Source of the DNA: Homarus americanus
Lineage: Eukaryota > Arthropoda > Malacostraca > Decapoda > Nephropidae
Assembly (NCBI RefSeq): GCF_018991925.1
Contig: NW_024751680.1
Span: 307,501 to 371,500 of the forward strand
Length of the DNA stretch: 64,000 nucleotides
Direction: 5' to 3'
Below, piece after piece: positions 42,151 to 52,920 of this stretch. The notes under the pieces were generated by a model. It saw only the letters and a program-made list of their open reading frames with translations. It did no database searches and was not told the origin of the DNA. Numbering within the stretch: the first letter of the stretch is position 1; every line of letters begins with the position of its first letter. Made by a program: the position numbers and the translations under genes.

Positions 42151-42542
42151 AGGTAGTATTAATGTGTTTTATCATCAGGTGAAATAGGGATGTGGTGCCG
42201 ATTAAATTATAAAGTACACGTACATTAACTTCGTCCCGTATGGTGTTCGTATAAGTACAGAGGTTAAGTATAAAGTGCACAGGTACAGGTAATTGAACAC
42301 AGGTACAAGTTAGGTTTAGATTAGCACTTAGGGTGGTTGGTCTTCAGGTGAAATAAACTAGGGTGCTTACTCAGGTAATCCGTCTCATCAGCTGGTAGTA
42401 CTGTGTGGGACGTTCCTTCACCGTCCTGGGAAGAAAAAGAGGATTACGCTTACCTTCCGCTTCCCCATGGTGCCAAATCTATGGACGGTGATGCGACGGT
42501 GCCATATCTGAAGGTGGCCCCTGGCGGTCCCTCCCTCCTCCT
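42151..42542. other. Single-copy stretch
   Basis: CATCAGGTGAAATA near 42,173 is echoed by TTCAGGTGAAATA at about 42,342. A 70-codon frame at 42,403-42,615 begins upstream with a plausible non-repetitive part but runs into (CCCT)n and is not called. Confidence 0.45.
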
Positions 42543-42605
42543 CCTTCCATCCTTCCTTCCCTCCCTCCCTCCCTCCCTCCCTCCCTCCTTCCATCCATCC
42601 TTCCA
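42543..42605. repeat. (CCCT)n/(CCTT)n microsatellite
   Basis: CCTCCCTCCCTCC run at 42,558-42,588 flanked by CCATCCTTCC. Confidence 0.95.
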
Positions 42606-42619
42606 TTCACAATGAATTG

Positions 42620-43150
42620 GGAGTTGAGTTTGAGAGGCGGAGTAATAGAGAGGAAGGGAAAGGGAGGGTGGAGTAGGTAAGAGAGGAGTTATAAGTATGG
42701 GTGGAGTAGGTGAGGAGGAATGGAATAGATGGAAAGGGGAGGGTGGAATAGGTGGGGGAGGGGAGTGTGGGTAGATAGAGGAAGAGTTAATTTAAAGGGG
42801 TGGAAGTGGATGGCTATGGGTGGTGGGGGCTAGGAGGGAGGAATGGGATGGCTGGGAGGGTTGGATGGAAAATGTGTTGGGGTGGGGGGGAAGGATACCG
42901 GTGTGTATACCATAGGAGTGTAGGACTTCCCACCTCTACCTGGACGGAAGGAAGAAGCAGCAGGAGGAGGAGGCGAAGAAGATGGAGGAGAAGGAGAAGA
43001 TGATAAAGGAGAAGAAGAAGAGGGGGGGAGACGAAGATGAAGAAGAGAGGGAGGAACTTCGTCCTAGGAAGAAGGCGGCGATAGAGGAGGGGTGGGGAGT
43101 CCAGTGTGGAGGAGGAGGAGGAGGAGGAGGAAGACGACGAAGAAGACAGG
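42620..43150. repeat. Purine-rich domain with GGA/GAA runs
   Basis: G/A-rich with GGTGGAGTAGGTGAG words to 42,900, a short unique segment, then GAAGAAG and (GGA)n at 42,950-43,150. Confidence 0.8.
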
Positions 43151-43202
43151 AGAGGAGAGGTTGTTTAGCTAAAAGAGTCAAGTCGTGTGTCAAGATACAG
43201 TG

Positions 43203-46168
43203 GAGGTGGTTAGGTTAGGTTAGACTGTCTGTAACTCACTCCATGACTGGTTAGGTTAGGTTAGTTAGGTTAGACTGTCTGTAACTCACCCATGACTGGT
43301 TAGGTTAGGTTAGGTTAGGTTAGACTGTCTGTAACTCACCCATGACTGGTTAGGTTAAGTTAGGGTTAGGTTAGACTGTCTGTAACTCACCCATGACTGG
43401 TTAGGTTAAGTTGGGTTGGGTTAGACTGTCTGTAACTCACCCATGACTGGTTGGGTTGTAGGTTAGGTTAGACTGTCTGTAACTCACTCCATGACTGGTT
43501 AGGTTAGTTAGGTTAGGTTAGACTGTCTGTAACTCACTCCATGACTGGTTAGGTTAGGTTAGACTGTCTGTAACTCACTCCATGACTGGTTAGGTTAGTT
43601 AGACTGTCTGTAACTCACTCCATGACTGGTTAGGTTGTTAGGTTGGGTTTGACTGTCTGTAACTCACTCCATGACTGGTTAGGTTGGGTTAGGTTAGGTT
43701 AGACTGTCTGTAACTCACTCCATGACTGGTTAGGTTAAGTTAGGTTAGGTTAGACTGTCTGTAACTCACCCATGACTGGTTAGGTTTAGTTAGGTTAGGT
43801 TAGACTGTCTGTAACTCACCCATGACTGGTTAGGTTAAGTTAGGTTGGGTTAGACTGTCTGTAACTCACCCATGACTGGTTAGGTTAAGTTAGGTATAGA
43901 CTGTCTGTAACTCACTCATGACTGGTTAGGTTAAGTTAGGTTAGGTTAGACTGTCTGTAACTCACCCATGACTGGTAGGTTAGGTTAGACTGTCTGTAAC
44001 TCACCCATGACTGGTTAGGTTAAGTTAGGTTAGGTTAGACTGTCTGTAACTCACTCCATGACTGGTTAGGTTATTAGTTGGGTTAGACTGTCTGTAACTC
44101 ACCCATGACTGGTTAGGTTATTAGGTTAGGTTAGACTGTCTGTAACTCACCCATGACTGGTTAGGTTAGGTTAGGTTAGACTGTCTGTAACTCACCCATG
44201 ACTGGTTAGGTTAAGTTGTTAGGTTAGACTGTCTGTAACTCAACTCCATGACTGGTTAGGTTAAGTTAGGTTAGGTTAGACTGTCTGTAACTCACCCATG
44301 ACTGGTTATTAGGTTAAGAGTTAGGTTAGACTGTCTGTAACTCACTCCATGACTGGTTAGTTAAGTTAGGTTAGGTTAACTATCTGTAACTCACTCCATG
44401 ACTGGTTAGGTTAAGTTAGGTTAGGTTAGACTGTCTGTAACTCACTCCATGACTGGTTAGGTTAAGTAGGTTAGTTAGACTGTCTGTAACTCACCCATGA
44501 CTGGTTAGGTTGGTTAGGTTAGGTTGACTGTCTGTAACTCACTCCATGACTGGTTAGGTAATAGGGTTGAGACTGTCTGTAACTCACCCATGACTGTTAG
44601 GTTAAGTTAGGTTGTTAGACTGTCTGTAACTCACTCATGACTGGTTAGGTTAGGGTTAGGTTAGACTGTCTGTAACTCACTCCATGACTGGTTAAGTTAG
44701 GTTAGACTGTTGTAACTCACCCATGACTGTTAGGTTGTTAGGTTATAGGACTGTCTGTAACTCCCATGACTGGTTAGGTTGGGTTAGGTTGTTAGACTGT
44801 CTGTAACTCACTCCATGACTGGTTAGTTGGTTAGGTTGAGACTGTCTGTAATCACCCATGACTGGTTAGGTTAAGTTAGGTTAGGTTAGACTGTCTGTAA
44901 CTCACTCCATGACTGTTAGGTTAAGTTATTGGGTTAGACTGTCTGTAACTCACCCATGACTGTTAGGTTAAGAGTTAGGACTGTCTGTAACTCACTCCAT
45001 GACTGGTTAGGTTAGGTTAGACTGTTGTAACTCACTCCATGACTGGTTAGGTTAGGTTAGGTTAGACTGTCTGTAACTCACTCCATGACTGGTTAGGTTA
45101 AGTTAGGTTAGGTTAGACTGTCTGTAACTCACTCCATGACTGGTTAGGTTAAGTTAGGTTGGGTTAGACTATCTGTAACTCACTCCATGACTGGTTAGGT
45201 TAAGTTAGGTTAGGTTAGACTATCTGTAACTCACTCCATGACTGGTTAGGTTAAGTTAGGTTAGGTTAGACTGTCTGTAACTCACTCCATGACTGGTTAG
45301 GTTAAGTTAGGTTAGGTTAGACTATCTGTAACTCACTCCATGACTGGTTGGAGTTAAGTTGGGATTAGGTTGGAGCTGTGTAACTCACTCCCATGACTGG
45401 TTGGGTTAGGATTAGGTTAGGTTAGACTGTCTGTAACTCACTCCATGACTGGTTAGGTTAAGTTAGGTTAGGTTAGACTGTCTGTAACTCACTCCATGAC
45501 TGGTTAGGTTAAGTTAGGTTAGGTTAGACTGTCTGTAACTCCTCCATGACTGGTTAGGTTGGGTTAGACTGTCTGTAACTCACTCCATGACTGGTTAGGT
45601 TAAGTTAGGTTGGGTTAGACTGTCTGTAACTCACTCCATGACTGGTTAGGTTAGGTTAGGTTAGGTTTGACTGTCTGTAACTCACTCCATGACTGGTTAG
45701 GTTAAGTTAGGTTAGGTTAGACTGTCTGTAACTCACTCCATGACTGGTTAGGTTAAGTTAGACTGTCTGTAACTCACTCCATGACTGGTTAGGTTAGGTT
45801 AGGTTAGGTTAGACTGTCTGTAACTCACTCCATGACTGGTTAGGTTAAGTTAGGTTGGGTTAGACTGTCTGTAACTCACTCCATGACTGGTTAGGTTAGG
45901 TTAGGTTAGGTTTGACTGTCTGTAACTCACTCCATGACTGGTTAGGTTAAGTTAGGTTAGGTTAGACTGTCTGTAACTCACTCCATGACTGGTTAGGTTA
46001 AGTTAGACTGTCTGTAACTCACTCCATGACTGGTTAGGTTAGGTTAGGTTAGGTTTGACTGTCTGTAACTCACTCCATGACTGGTTAGGTTAAGTTAGAC
46101 TGTCTGTAACTCACTCCATGACTGGTTAGGTTAAGTTAGACTATCTGTAACTCACTCCATGACTGGTT
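43203..46168. repeat. 3-kb satellite combining TTAGG words with a 29-bp block, about 60 copies
   Basis: Each ~45-55 bp unit has two to five GGTTA/GGTTAAGTTA words followed by AGACTGTCTGTAACTCAC, then (T)CCATGACTGG. The telomere-like part varies in length; the AGACTGTC block is well conserved. CACCCATG and CACTCCATG variants mix in the first half, while from about 44,960 only CACTCCATG remains. The last 800 bases are more homogeneous and show a longer super-repeat. Confidence 0.98.
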
Positions 46169-46332
46169 TAGAATATTAACGTTACTGTATTTGTTCCTGT
46201 GTTGTATCTGTGTGTGATGTATATGTGTGTACTGTAGAATTATTGTTATTATTTTTGTTATCGTTGTTATTCAGTGTAATTATTGTTATTTATTATTATC
46301 ATCGTTATTATTACTATTATTATTCCTTGCAG

Positions 46333-46442
46333 GTAAGAGGGAGTGAAGGACGAGGCGCCAGGTAGAGTAATTACGAGAGACGTGAGAAGGAGTGAGTTGT
46401 TGATGAAATGTTTACCTGGAGTGTACACCTGTTGGCTGGCAG
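46333..46442 (+). CDS. Possible internal exon with acceptor and donor signals (weak)
   Basis: CTTGCAG ends at 46,332 and GTGAGT begins at 46,443, giving a 110-base segment in non-repetitive DNA between the satellite and a (GT)n run. The frame that starts at 46,337 reads EGVKDEAPGRVITRDV, then RRSELLMKCLPGVYTCWLAG, open to the donor. The first bases, GTAAG, bring a TAA in that frame at 46,334, so coding requires the acceptor AG at 46,336-46,337. The other two frames have stops. No family recognised; it could be noncoding. Confidence 0.15.
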
Positions 46443-46567
46443 GTGAGTTACGTAAACCTGTGATATTTTATAATCTATTTTTTACGTGTTTATTAATGCA
46501 TTTATGCTTTTGTTTTGGGTATATTTATTTGTTTGTCTTTGTTTATGAATTTATTTACTGGCTTTTT

Positions 46568-46571
<4 letters not shown>
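46443..46571. other. AT-rich single-copy stretch
   Basis: T-rich sequence after the candidate exon; no further signal. Confidence 0.4.

Positions 46572-46611
<40 letters not shown>
46572..46611. repeat. (GT)n microsatellite
   Basis: Pure GT run of about 40 bases. Confidence 0.97.
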
Positions 46612-46614
<3 letters not shown>

Positions 46615-46714
46615 ATACGTTTTGTTTTACTTGTGTTTTTATTTTATTTTTTCTCGTTATTTATTTTTAGTGTCAGGAGTAGTGAAGTAGTTTGGTTGGT
46701 TACCTTGAATATAT

Positions 46715-46982
46715 AGACAGAAAGACAGGCTGATTGACAGAAGAACAAACAGAAAGAAGGAAAGACAGACACAGAGACAGACAGACAGACTTAAGTACTT
46801 ACAGACAGACTTAAGTACATACAGACAGACTTAAGTACATACAGACAGGTTGATAGGACAGACAGACAGACGTACATAGACAGGCACATACAACAAGAAA
46901 GACAGATATATAGACACAGACAGGGGCAATAGGACGGAAAGACAGACAGACAGACAGACAGACTGACAGACATAGACAGATA
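46715..46982. repeat. GACA-rich block
   Basis: (GACA)n runs at 46,780-46,790, 46,858-46,872 and 46,941-46,968, with ACTTAAGTACATACAGACAG copied three times at 46,785-46,850. Confidence 0.92.
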
Positions 46983-47478
46983 ACTTACTAATATAGGAAT
47001 TATATTTGTTTATTTCTTACATCTTAAATCCAAGTCGTGTTCAGTCAGGTTAATGCTCCGCCTCTCCTCACCTGACTGACTGACTGATGGAAGTGTCATG
47101 CGGGTGAGGATGTTTTTTTTATATATTCTTTTATGGGGTAATGGTGGCTAGTAAACAGTTCTCGAGCACCTTCAGGTAACACTGGCGGGGTTAATTAACT
47201 CACCCGGATGATCTTACCTGGTGAAGGAAGGGACGTGCTTTAAAATGAGTCTAAGTCCCCCCCCCTTCCTCCCCCTCCCTGCCTAATTAGAGAGGACAGG
47301 TAAATCCACTAGGTAATCTTAAAGTAAACTACAGGTAAATACAGGTAAACTATAGGTAGAGTCACAGTAAACTATAAATAACCTCTAAGTAAATCGATGG
47401 TAACTGGGGACCGGGTGGCCAGCCGATGGTCAACAGATGAATTATTTTCAAAACAGCGACCCCGAACCTGTCCTGGGC

Positions 47479-47620
47479 CAGCTGAGGCCACAGACACCCA
47501 TGGGGCCAGCTGGGGCCACACACACCCGCGAGGCCAGCTGGGGCCACACGCACCCACGAGGCCAGCTGGGGCCACACACACCCACGAGGCCAGCTGGGGC
47601 CACACACACCCTCGGGGGGC
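47479..47620. repeat. 28-bp minisatellite with GGCCAGCTGGGGCCACACAC
   Basis: Five copies from about 47,478, ending ACCCACGA. The palindrome CCAGCTGG is in most units. All frames on both strands are open for 65 to 128 codons (for example CVAPAGLVGVCGPSWPRG on -), an artefact of a stop-free 28-bp unit. Confidence 0.95.
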
Positions 47621-47689
47621 TCTTTCCATCCATGAAGATTCTCAAAGCTTCATATAGTCAATATTTTACCTCAAGTGTAGAAGTTTACC

Positions 47690-47767
47690 TCACTTACTTA
47701 GCTACGACACACAGGTGGATTCTTACTTGTTCCTACCTTAGGTTTATTCATTTAGAGTTGCGAGCAA

Positions 47768-47814
<47 letters not shown>

Positions 47815-48060
47815 AAGCTGTAACACAAAGATCAATTCTCGGAAGGTCGTAGGGTAAATTTTCCTACTTTCTAACTGACTCACTTGAAGCTACGACACAA
47901 TGTTGGATTCTTGAAAATACTTACGTTAGGTTTTTCCCTCGTGAGTAAAAAATTAAATATCACATTAAACTGACTCACTAGAGGTATTCTCAAAGGATCT
48001 TACGTTAAATTCTCCTTTTTAGTAAGATGTGAAAACGCTTTTTAACCTTCAGGTCACTTG
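47690..48060 (+). repeat. Dispersed repeat copies, interrupted by (GT)n
   Basis: A partial copy at 47,690-47,760 (AGCTACGACACACAGGTGGA then TTCTTACTTG) precedes (GT)n at 47,769-47,811. A fuller copy follows from 47,822: CACAAAGATCAATTCTCGG, AAGGTCGTA, CTCACTTGAAGCTACGACAC, TGGATTCTTGAAAATACTTA and TATTCTCAAAGGATCTTACG. It matches 9,755-9,915 in the same orientation and 10,310-10,700 inverted. Confidence 0.6.
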
Positions 48061-48112
48061 AGGTCAAAAATCCTTAAATAATTTATAAAGATTCGTACTT
48101 TTTCTTTATTTA

Positions 48113-48169
48113 ACCTGACCTGACCTGACCTGACCTAACCTAACCTAACCTAACCTAACCTAACCTAAC
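48113..48169. repeat. (CCTGA)n to (CCTAA)n telomere-like run
   Basis: Four to five CCTGA units change sharply into seven or eight CCTAA units. One substitution spread over neighbouring units suggests local amplification after mutation. Confidence 0.96.
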
Positions 48170-48321
48170 TACACCCGTAAACAAAAGAAGTATTTGACTT
48201 ATATAAACTTCATAGTAATTGGTCTTAAAAATATATATATATTTATTTTCTTTGGCTTTTGTTAGCTTGTGTGGTCAGTCAGGTCTCTGTTGTATAGTGT
48301 GGACAAGAGGGGGAACACGTA

Positions 48322-48838
48322 CAGTCAGCCAAAGATGCACCGACCCCCACCCTAGGTCTCGTGCTCGCAATTTTACCTGGCAATACTTGGTAAAGGAAGG
48401 CTGTATGTAAAGGTGATTGTGATTGGTGGATCTGTTTTTGGCTGTATCACTGTTAGGATAATTATTAAACAAACCAAAGGTAGAATTTGTATAATAATAA
48501 ACTATTCATTGTTATTTAAAGTCGTGAGAAGTTTCCAAATGTTCTTATATATGCTTAAATAATGAAGAAAATTATATTAATGAATTGGCAACTCAACTAC
48601 AACCACAGCTGCCACAATCTCACATCAAAAGTTTCCTCATTATTTAAACAAATATACGAACATTTGGAAACTTCTCACGACTTTAAATAACAATGAATAG
48701 TTTATTATTATACAAATTCTACCTTTGGATTGCTTAATAATTATCCTGACGTGTGCAACCAGCGATCCGCAATCTCTCCTTTACCAATGACTACTGGAAA
48801 TGCGTGAGCACAGAGGTCGGTGCATCTTTGGCTGACTG
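48322..48838. mobile_element. 517-bp hairpin (foldback) MITE, Tc1/mariner type
   Basis: Perfect 24-bp terminal inverted repeats at 48,322-48,345 and 48,815-48,838, beginning CAGTCAGCCAAAGATGCACC. Each end is flanked by TA (48,320-48,321 and 48,839-48,840), the target duplication of Tc1/mariner elements, and the CAGT start is common in that superfamily. A second, longer inverted repeat lies inside: about 48,455-48,570 pairs with 48,632-48,747 over ~115 bases with about six mismatches, leaving a ~61-base loop. The segments between outer and inner arms are diverged. There is no open frame for a transposase, so it is non-autonomous. Confidence 0.87.
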
Positions 48839-48919
48839 TACATGGACACCAGATCGTCTAAAAGTACCACGGCCAGTTACTGAGATAAAAATGTAAACAA
48901 TGAGATGAGGAGAAGGAGT

Positions 48920-49745
48920 TTTGGCCCTACTAGTACACGGGAGTTAATGATGTTGGTAGCCCTGTTGGTAGTATGGGCCCTACTAGTACACGGGAGTTGA
49001 TGATGTTGGTAGCCCTGTTGGTAGTTTGGATCCTACTAGTACACGGGAGTTGATGATGTTGGTAGCCCTGTTGGTAGTTTGGACCCCTACTAGTACACGG
49101 GAGTTGATGATGTTGGTAGCCCTGTTGGTAGTATGGGCCCCTACTAGTACACGGGAGTTGATGATGTTGGTAGCCCTGTTGGTAGTTTGGACCCCTACTA
49201 GTACACGGGAGTTGATGATGTTGGTAGCCCTGTTGGTAGTATGGGCCCTACTAGTACACGGGAGTTGATGATGATGGTAGCCCTGTTGGTAGTATGGACC
49301 CTACTAGTACACGGGAGTTGATGATGTTGGTAGCCCTGTTGGTAGTATGGACCCTACTAGTACACGGGAGTTGATGATGTTGGTAGCCCTGTTGGTAGTA
49401 TGGACCCTACTAGTACACGGGAGTTGATGATGTTGGTAGCCCTGTTGGTAGTATGGACCCTACTAGTACACGGAAGTTGATGATGTTGGTAGCCCTGTTG
49501 GTAGTATGGACCCTACTTTTGAGGTTGATGATGTTGGTAGCCCTGTTGGTAGTATGGACCCTACTAGTACACACGGGGAGTTGATGATGGTAACCCTGTT
49601 GGTAGTTTGACCCTACTAGTACACGGGAGTTGATGATGTTGGTAAGCCCTGTTGGTAGTTTGGACCCTACTAGTACACGGGAGTTGATGATGTTGAGTAG
49701 CCCTGTTGGTAGTTTGGACCCTACTAGTACACGGGGAGTTGATGA
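48920..49745. repeat. 52-53 bp satellite, about 16 copies
   Basis: CCCTACTAGTACACGGGAGT, TGATGATGTTGGTAGCC and CTGTTGGTAGTATGGAC joined in order. Some copies have CCCCTAC instead of CCCTAC (53 bp), shifting frame. Several copies near 49,490-49,640 carry small indels. Open frames (STRELMMLVALLVVW) are artefacts. Confidence 0.97.
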
Positions 49746-49856
49746 TGATGACGATAAAGGTGATGATGATAACGATGATGGGGTGATGACCGTAGTATTG
49801 TGTACAGTATATTCTTGTATGAACTTATTACCTGTTGACATCCATCTCTTCTTTAA

Positions 49857-49871
49857 TGTGTGTGTGTGTGT

Positions 49872-49903
<32 letters not shown>

Positions 49904-49971
49904 CATTAATTATGTCGTTTTTGTTTGTGATGCATTGGATTTCTATGACTTAATTAGGTTTCAGTAGAACA

Positions 49972-50009
<38 letters not shown>
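49857..50009. repeat. (GT)n and (TC)n microsatellites
   Basis: (GT)n with one TATG interruption at about 49,857-49,904, and (TC)n at about 49,973-50,008. Confidence 0.96.
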
Positions 50010-50010
<1 letters not shown>

Positions 50011-50445
50011 GTGTGTGTGTTCCTCTATAATCTATCATACTAGTGCTATAACTCTCAGGTGTGTGTTCCCCTATAATCTATCATACTAGTACTATAACTC
50101 TCAGGTGTGTGTTCCTCTATAATCTATCATACTAGTGCTATAACTCTCAGGTGTGTGTTCCCCTATAATCTATCATACTAGTACTATAACTCTCAGGTGT
50201 GTGTTCCTCTATAATCTATCATACTAGTGCTATAACTCTCAGGTGTGTGTTCCTCTATAATCTATCATACTAGTGCTATAACTCTCAGGTGTGTGTTCCC
50301 CTATAATCTATCATACTAGTACTATAACTCTCAGGTGTGTGTTCCCCTATAATCTATCATACTAGTACTATAACTCTCAGGTGTGTGTTCCTCTATAATC
50401 TATCATACTAGTCCTATAACTCTCAGGTGTGTGTGTTCCTCCTGT
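50006..50445. repeat. 46-bp satellite, nine copies, two linked variants
   Basis: CTCTCAGGTGTGTGTTCC, then YCTATAATCTATCATACTAG, then TRCTATAA. CCTC pairs with TGC and CCCC with TAC in the same unit. The order is A, B, A, B, A, A, B, B and a final variant with TCC. The linked differences show blocks have been copied together. Confidence 0.97.
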
Positions 50446-50484
50446 GTTAAGAATAAGTACCGCTGATGAGTCGCAAGGTCACGT

Positions 50485-50665
50485 ATGTTGTGCTGTGTTG
50501 CATTGTATTGTCTTGTGTTGTGTTGTCTTGTGCTGTGTGGTGTTGCTGGCGTCTTGTGCTGTGCTGTGCTGTGTTGCTGGCGTCGTGTGCTGTGCTGTGC
50601 TATGTCGTATTGCTATGTTCTCTTGTACTGTGTCGTGTTGTGTCGTGTTGTGTTGCTGGCCAGTC
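50485..50665. repeat. Degenerate TTGTG/CTGTG repeat
   Basis: GTGTTGTGTTGTCTTGTGCTG and similar words; GTTGCTGGCGTCKTGTGCTG is duplicated near 50,540 and 50,571. Cys/Val/Leu frames are artefacts. Confidence 0.85.
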
Positions 50666-50724
50666 GGTTACATGGTGAGAACCTTGGGAGAATCTGGCTT
50701 AGCTCAGGCGAGGAGATGGACCCA

Positions 50725-51050
50725 CAGGAGTATGAGAGAGAGAGAGAGAGATGGGAGAGGGAGAGAGAGGTGGGTGAGAGAGAGAGAGGAGGGAGAGAGA
50801 GGGTGAGAGAAGTGGGAGAGGGAGGTGAGGTGGGAGAGAGAGAGAGATGGGAGCAGGAGAGAGAGATGGGAAAAGGAGAGAGAGAGAAAGTGGGAAGAGG
50901 GAGAGAGAGAGATGGGAGAGAGGGAGAGATGGGAGGGAGAGAGATGGGAGAGGGAGAGAGGGGTGGGAGAAGGAGAGAGAGGTGGGAGAGGGAGATGGGA
51001 GGTTGCTGGATGGGGGGATGGAGGGAGGGAGGTTAAAAGAGATGGAGGGA
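50725..51050. repeat. GA-rich minisatellite with GAGAGATGGGAGAGG
   Basis: (GA)n alternating with TGGGAGAGGGAGAG and TGGGAGAAGGAG words, unit about 18 to 30 bp. Confidence 0.92.
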
Positions 51051-51065
51051 GGGGCTGACGTAGTG

Positions 51066-51245
51066 TGAAGGGGACGCTGGAGGAGGGTGAGGGACGCTGG
51101 AGGTGAAGGGACGCTGGAGGAGGGGTGAAGGGACTGGAGGAGGGTGAAGGGGACGCTGGAGGAGGGTGAAGGGGACGCTGGAGGCGGGTGAAGGGGACGC
51201 TGGAGGAGGGTGAAGGGGACGCTGGAGGAGGGTGAAGGGGACGCC
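51066..51245. repeat. 22-bp minisatellite with GGACGCTGGAGGAGGGTGAA
   Basis: About eight copies; two carry internal deletions. Confidence 0.95.
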
Positions 51246-51274
51246 GGGAACAGCTGGTGACGAGGACCTGAGCT

Positions 51275-51625
51275 TAACGACACTGAGGAGTGGTTAACGA
51301 GGTTGTTTGTGGAAGTCAACGGCGGCTTAACGACACTGTTAACTGGTAAACGAGACTCGGTAACTGGCCAATGAGGAAGGAACTTACTGATCTACGTAAC
51401 TGGGAACGTGACTGTTAACTGGTGATTGCTTTAGCTACCTGTTGACCGTGACTTACCGGGTGGTGAACGTGACTGGTGAACGTGACAGTCTGATGAACGT
51501 AACTCTTAACTGGTGAACGTGACAGTTAACTGGTGAGTGGAACTGGCTAGGGTGAGTGGTGAAGGAGGGTATAATGAGACTGTTGGCTGGTGAAAGCTCC
51601 TGGGAACTGGTGAACACGTCTGGTG
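51275..51625. repeat. Diverged repeat with GTGACTGTTAACTGGTGAAC
   Basis: AACGACACTG, TAACTGGTGAACGTGAC and related words recur every 15 to 35 bases. Strongly diverged, so old. Confidence 0.65.
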
Positions 51626-51649
51626 AAGGTTGTTGTGGTACCAGTGACC

Positions 51650-51698
<49 letters not shown>

Positions 51699-51736
51699 GG
51701 TATGTATGTATGTATGTATGTATGTATGTATGTATG

Positions 51737-51767
<31 letters not shown>

Positions 51768-51770
51768 GTA
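51650..51770. repeat. (GT)n followed by (GTAT)n
   Basis: (GT)n at about 51,652-51,697 passes into (GTAT)n at 51,700-51,766, a compound microsatellite. Confidence 0.98.
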
Positions 51771-51804
51771 AGGGGTACCTCCACCACCACCACAACAAGT
51801 CACC

Positions 51805-52035
51805 AACCTTGCTTCAAGGTCACCACGGCCCGCTCACCCACTTTCTGGTGATGACGGGATGCGGTCACCACTCATCGGGGTCACCACTCACGGAAGTCAG
51901 TCACCACTCATCGGGTATCACCACTCATGAGGATCACCACTTTATTTTTGTGAGAGAGGGGTGAGATGGGGGGTGTGTGGGCTGGTCACATCTCATGGGG
52001 GGTGTGGGCTGGTCACATCTCATGGGGGGTCAGGC
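51805..52035. repeat. GGTCACCACTCATCGG repeat and 29-bp G-rich repeat
   Basis: GGTCACCACTCAYSGG with small indels, about six copies at 51,805-51,945, then two to three copies of GGGGGGTGTGGGCTGGTCAC then ATCTCAT at 51,967-52,030. Confidence 0.85.
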
Positions 52036-52176
52036 ACTAATTAGGTGTGGTGCTGTGTTGAGGAGGAAGACACAAGAGTTGAGCGAGTCCCTGACATGTT
52101 GGGGGGAGGGGTGTCACGGCTCATGGGACGGCGGCATTCATGGGGTATTTTGGTATTATCCTTATTTTTATGATGG

Positions 52177-52179
<3 letters not shown>

Positions 52180-52233
<54 letters not shown>
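52180..52233. repeat. (GA)n microsatellite
   Basis: Pure GA run of about 53 bases. Confidence 0.97.
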
Positions 52234-52237
<4 letters not shown>

Positions 52238-52920
52238 CCATCGACCATAAACAAATTTTTTAACAATATTTTTCACCATTTTTTCGAGAATTTCAATTTA
52301 GTCTTGGCAGTGTAGGAACTTTTTTTTTTCTCCCCTTTATTCTTCCTCTCTTTTTTTCTTTATATTTTATTTTCCTATATCACAAAGGTTATAGATTGTT
52401 TGAGATGAAATATTCGTGTGTGTGTGTGTGTGTGGATGGTGTTTTTATGGCGGGCGGGAGGAGGTAAAAGGTGTGTGTGTGTGGGTGTGTGTGTGTGTAT
52501 TGCCTGTATGTATATGTATATTACCTGTATCTTTACCTGTTGTATTTTTAATTAATTAGCAACATGGAAATAATATCACCTCATGTATGTAGAATAGAAA
52601 ATGATATTAATTTATTGTATTTCCTCATAAAGTCATTGTTTTAAAAGTGTCATTTGTCTTTATAAAATTGATGTGTTTGAGGCGCTTTATTACCCCGGGT
52701 CTCTGATGGTGATTGATGCCTTTGTTTATTGTTGTTTGTGTCATTACTTTGTTTGTGTACAAGATGGATTGTTAACGTGGTAATGTACATTGATCCCAGT
52801 CCTTGTTTGTGTGTTGGTCTTGTTATGAAATGGATGTATTTATCCCTGTACCTGAGATGTAGTAGCATTAATGTACCTGTATTTGAGTTGTATCTGTACC
52901 TGTCTGTACCTTAAAAGATG
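52234..52920. other. AT-rich mostly single-copy stretch
   Basis: T-rich homopolymers near 52,321, short (GT)n at 52,417-52,432 and 52,472-52,498, then unique sequence. ACCTGTATTTGAGTTGTATC and neighbouring ACCTG words at 52,850-52,912 form a weak local repeat. No gene supported. Confidence 0.5.

Noticed and set aside
48920..50445. CRISPR-like regular repeats
   Set aside because: The 46-bp and 52-bp units are pure tandem repeats without spacers.
50464..50486. CTGATGAGTCGC as a hammerhead ribozyme core
   Set aside because: No GAAA follows at stem II distance and no closing stems are visible.
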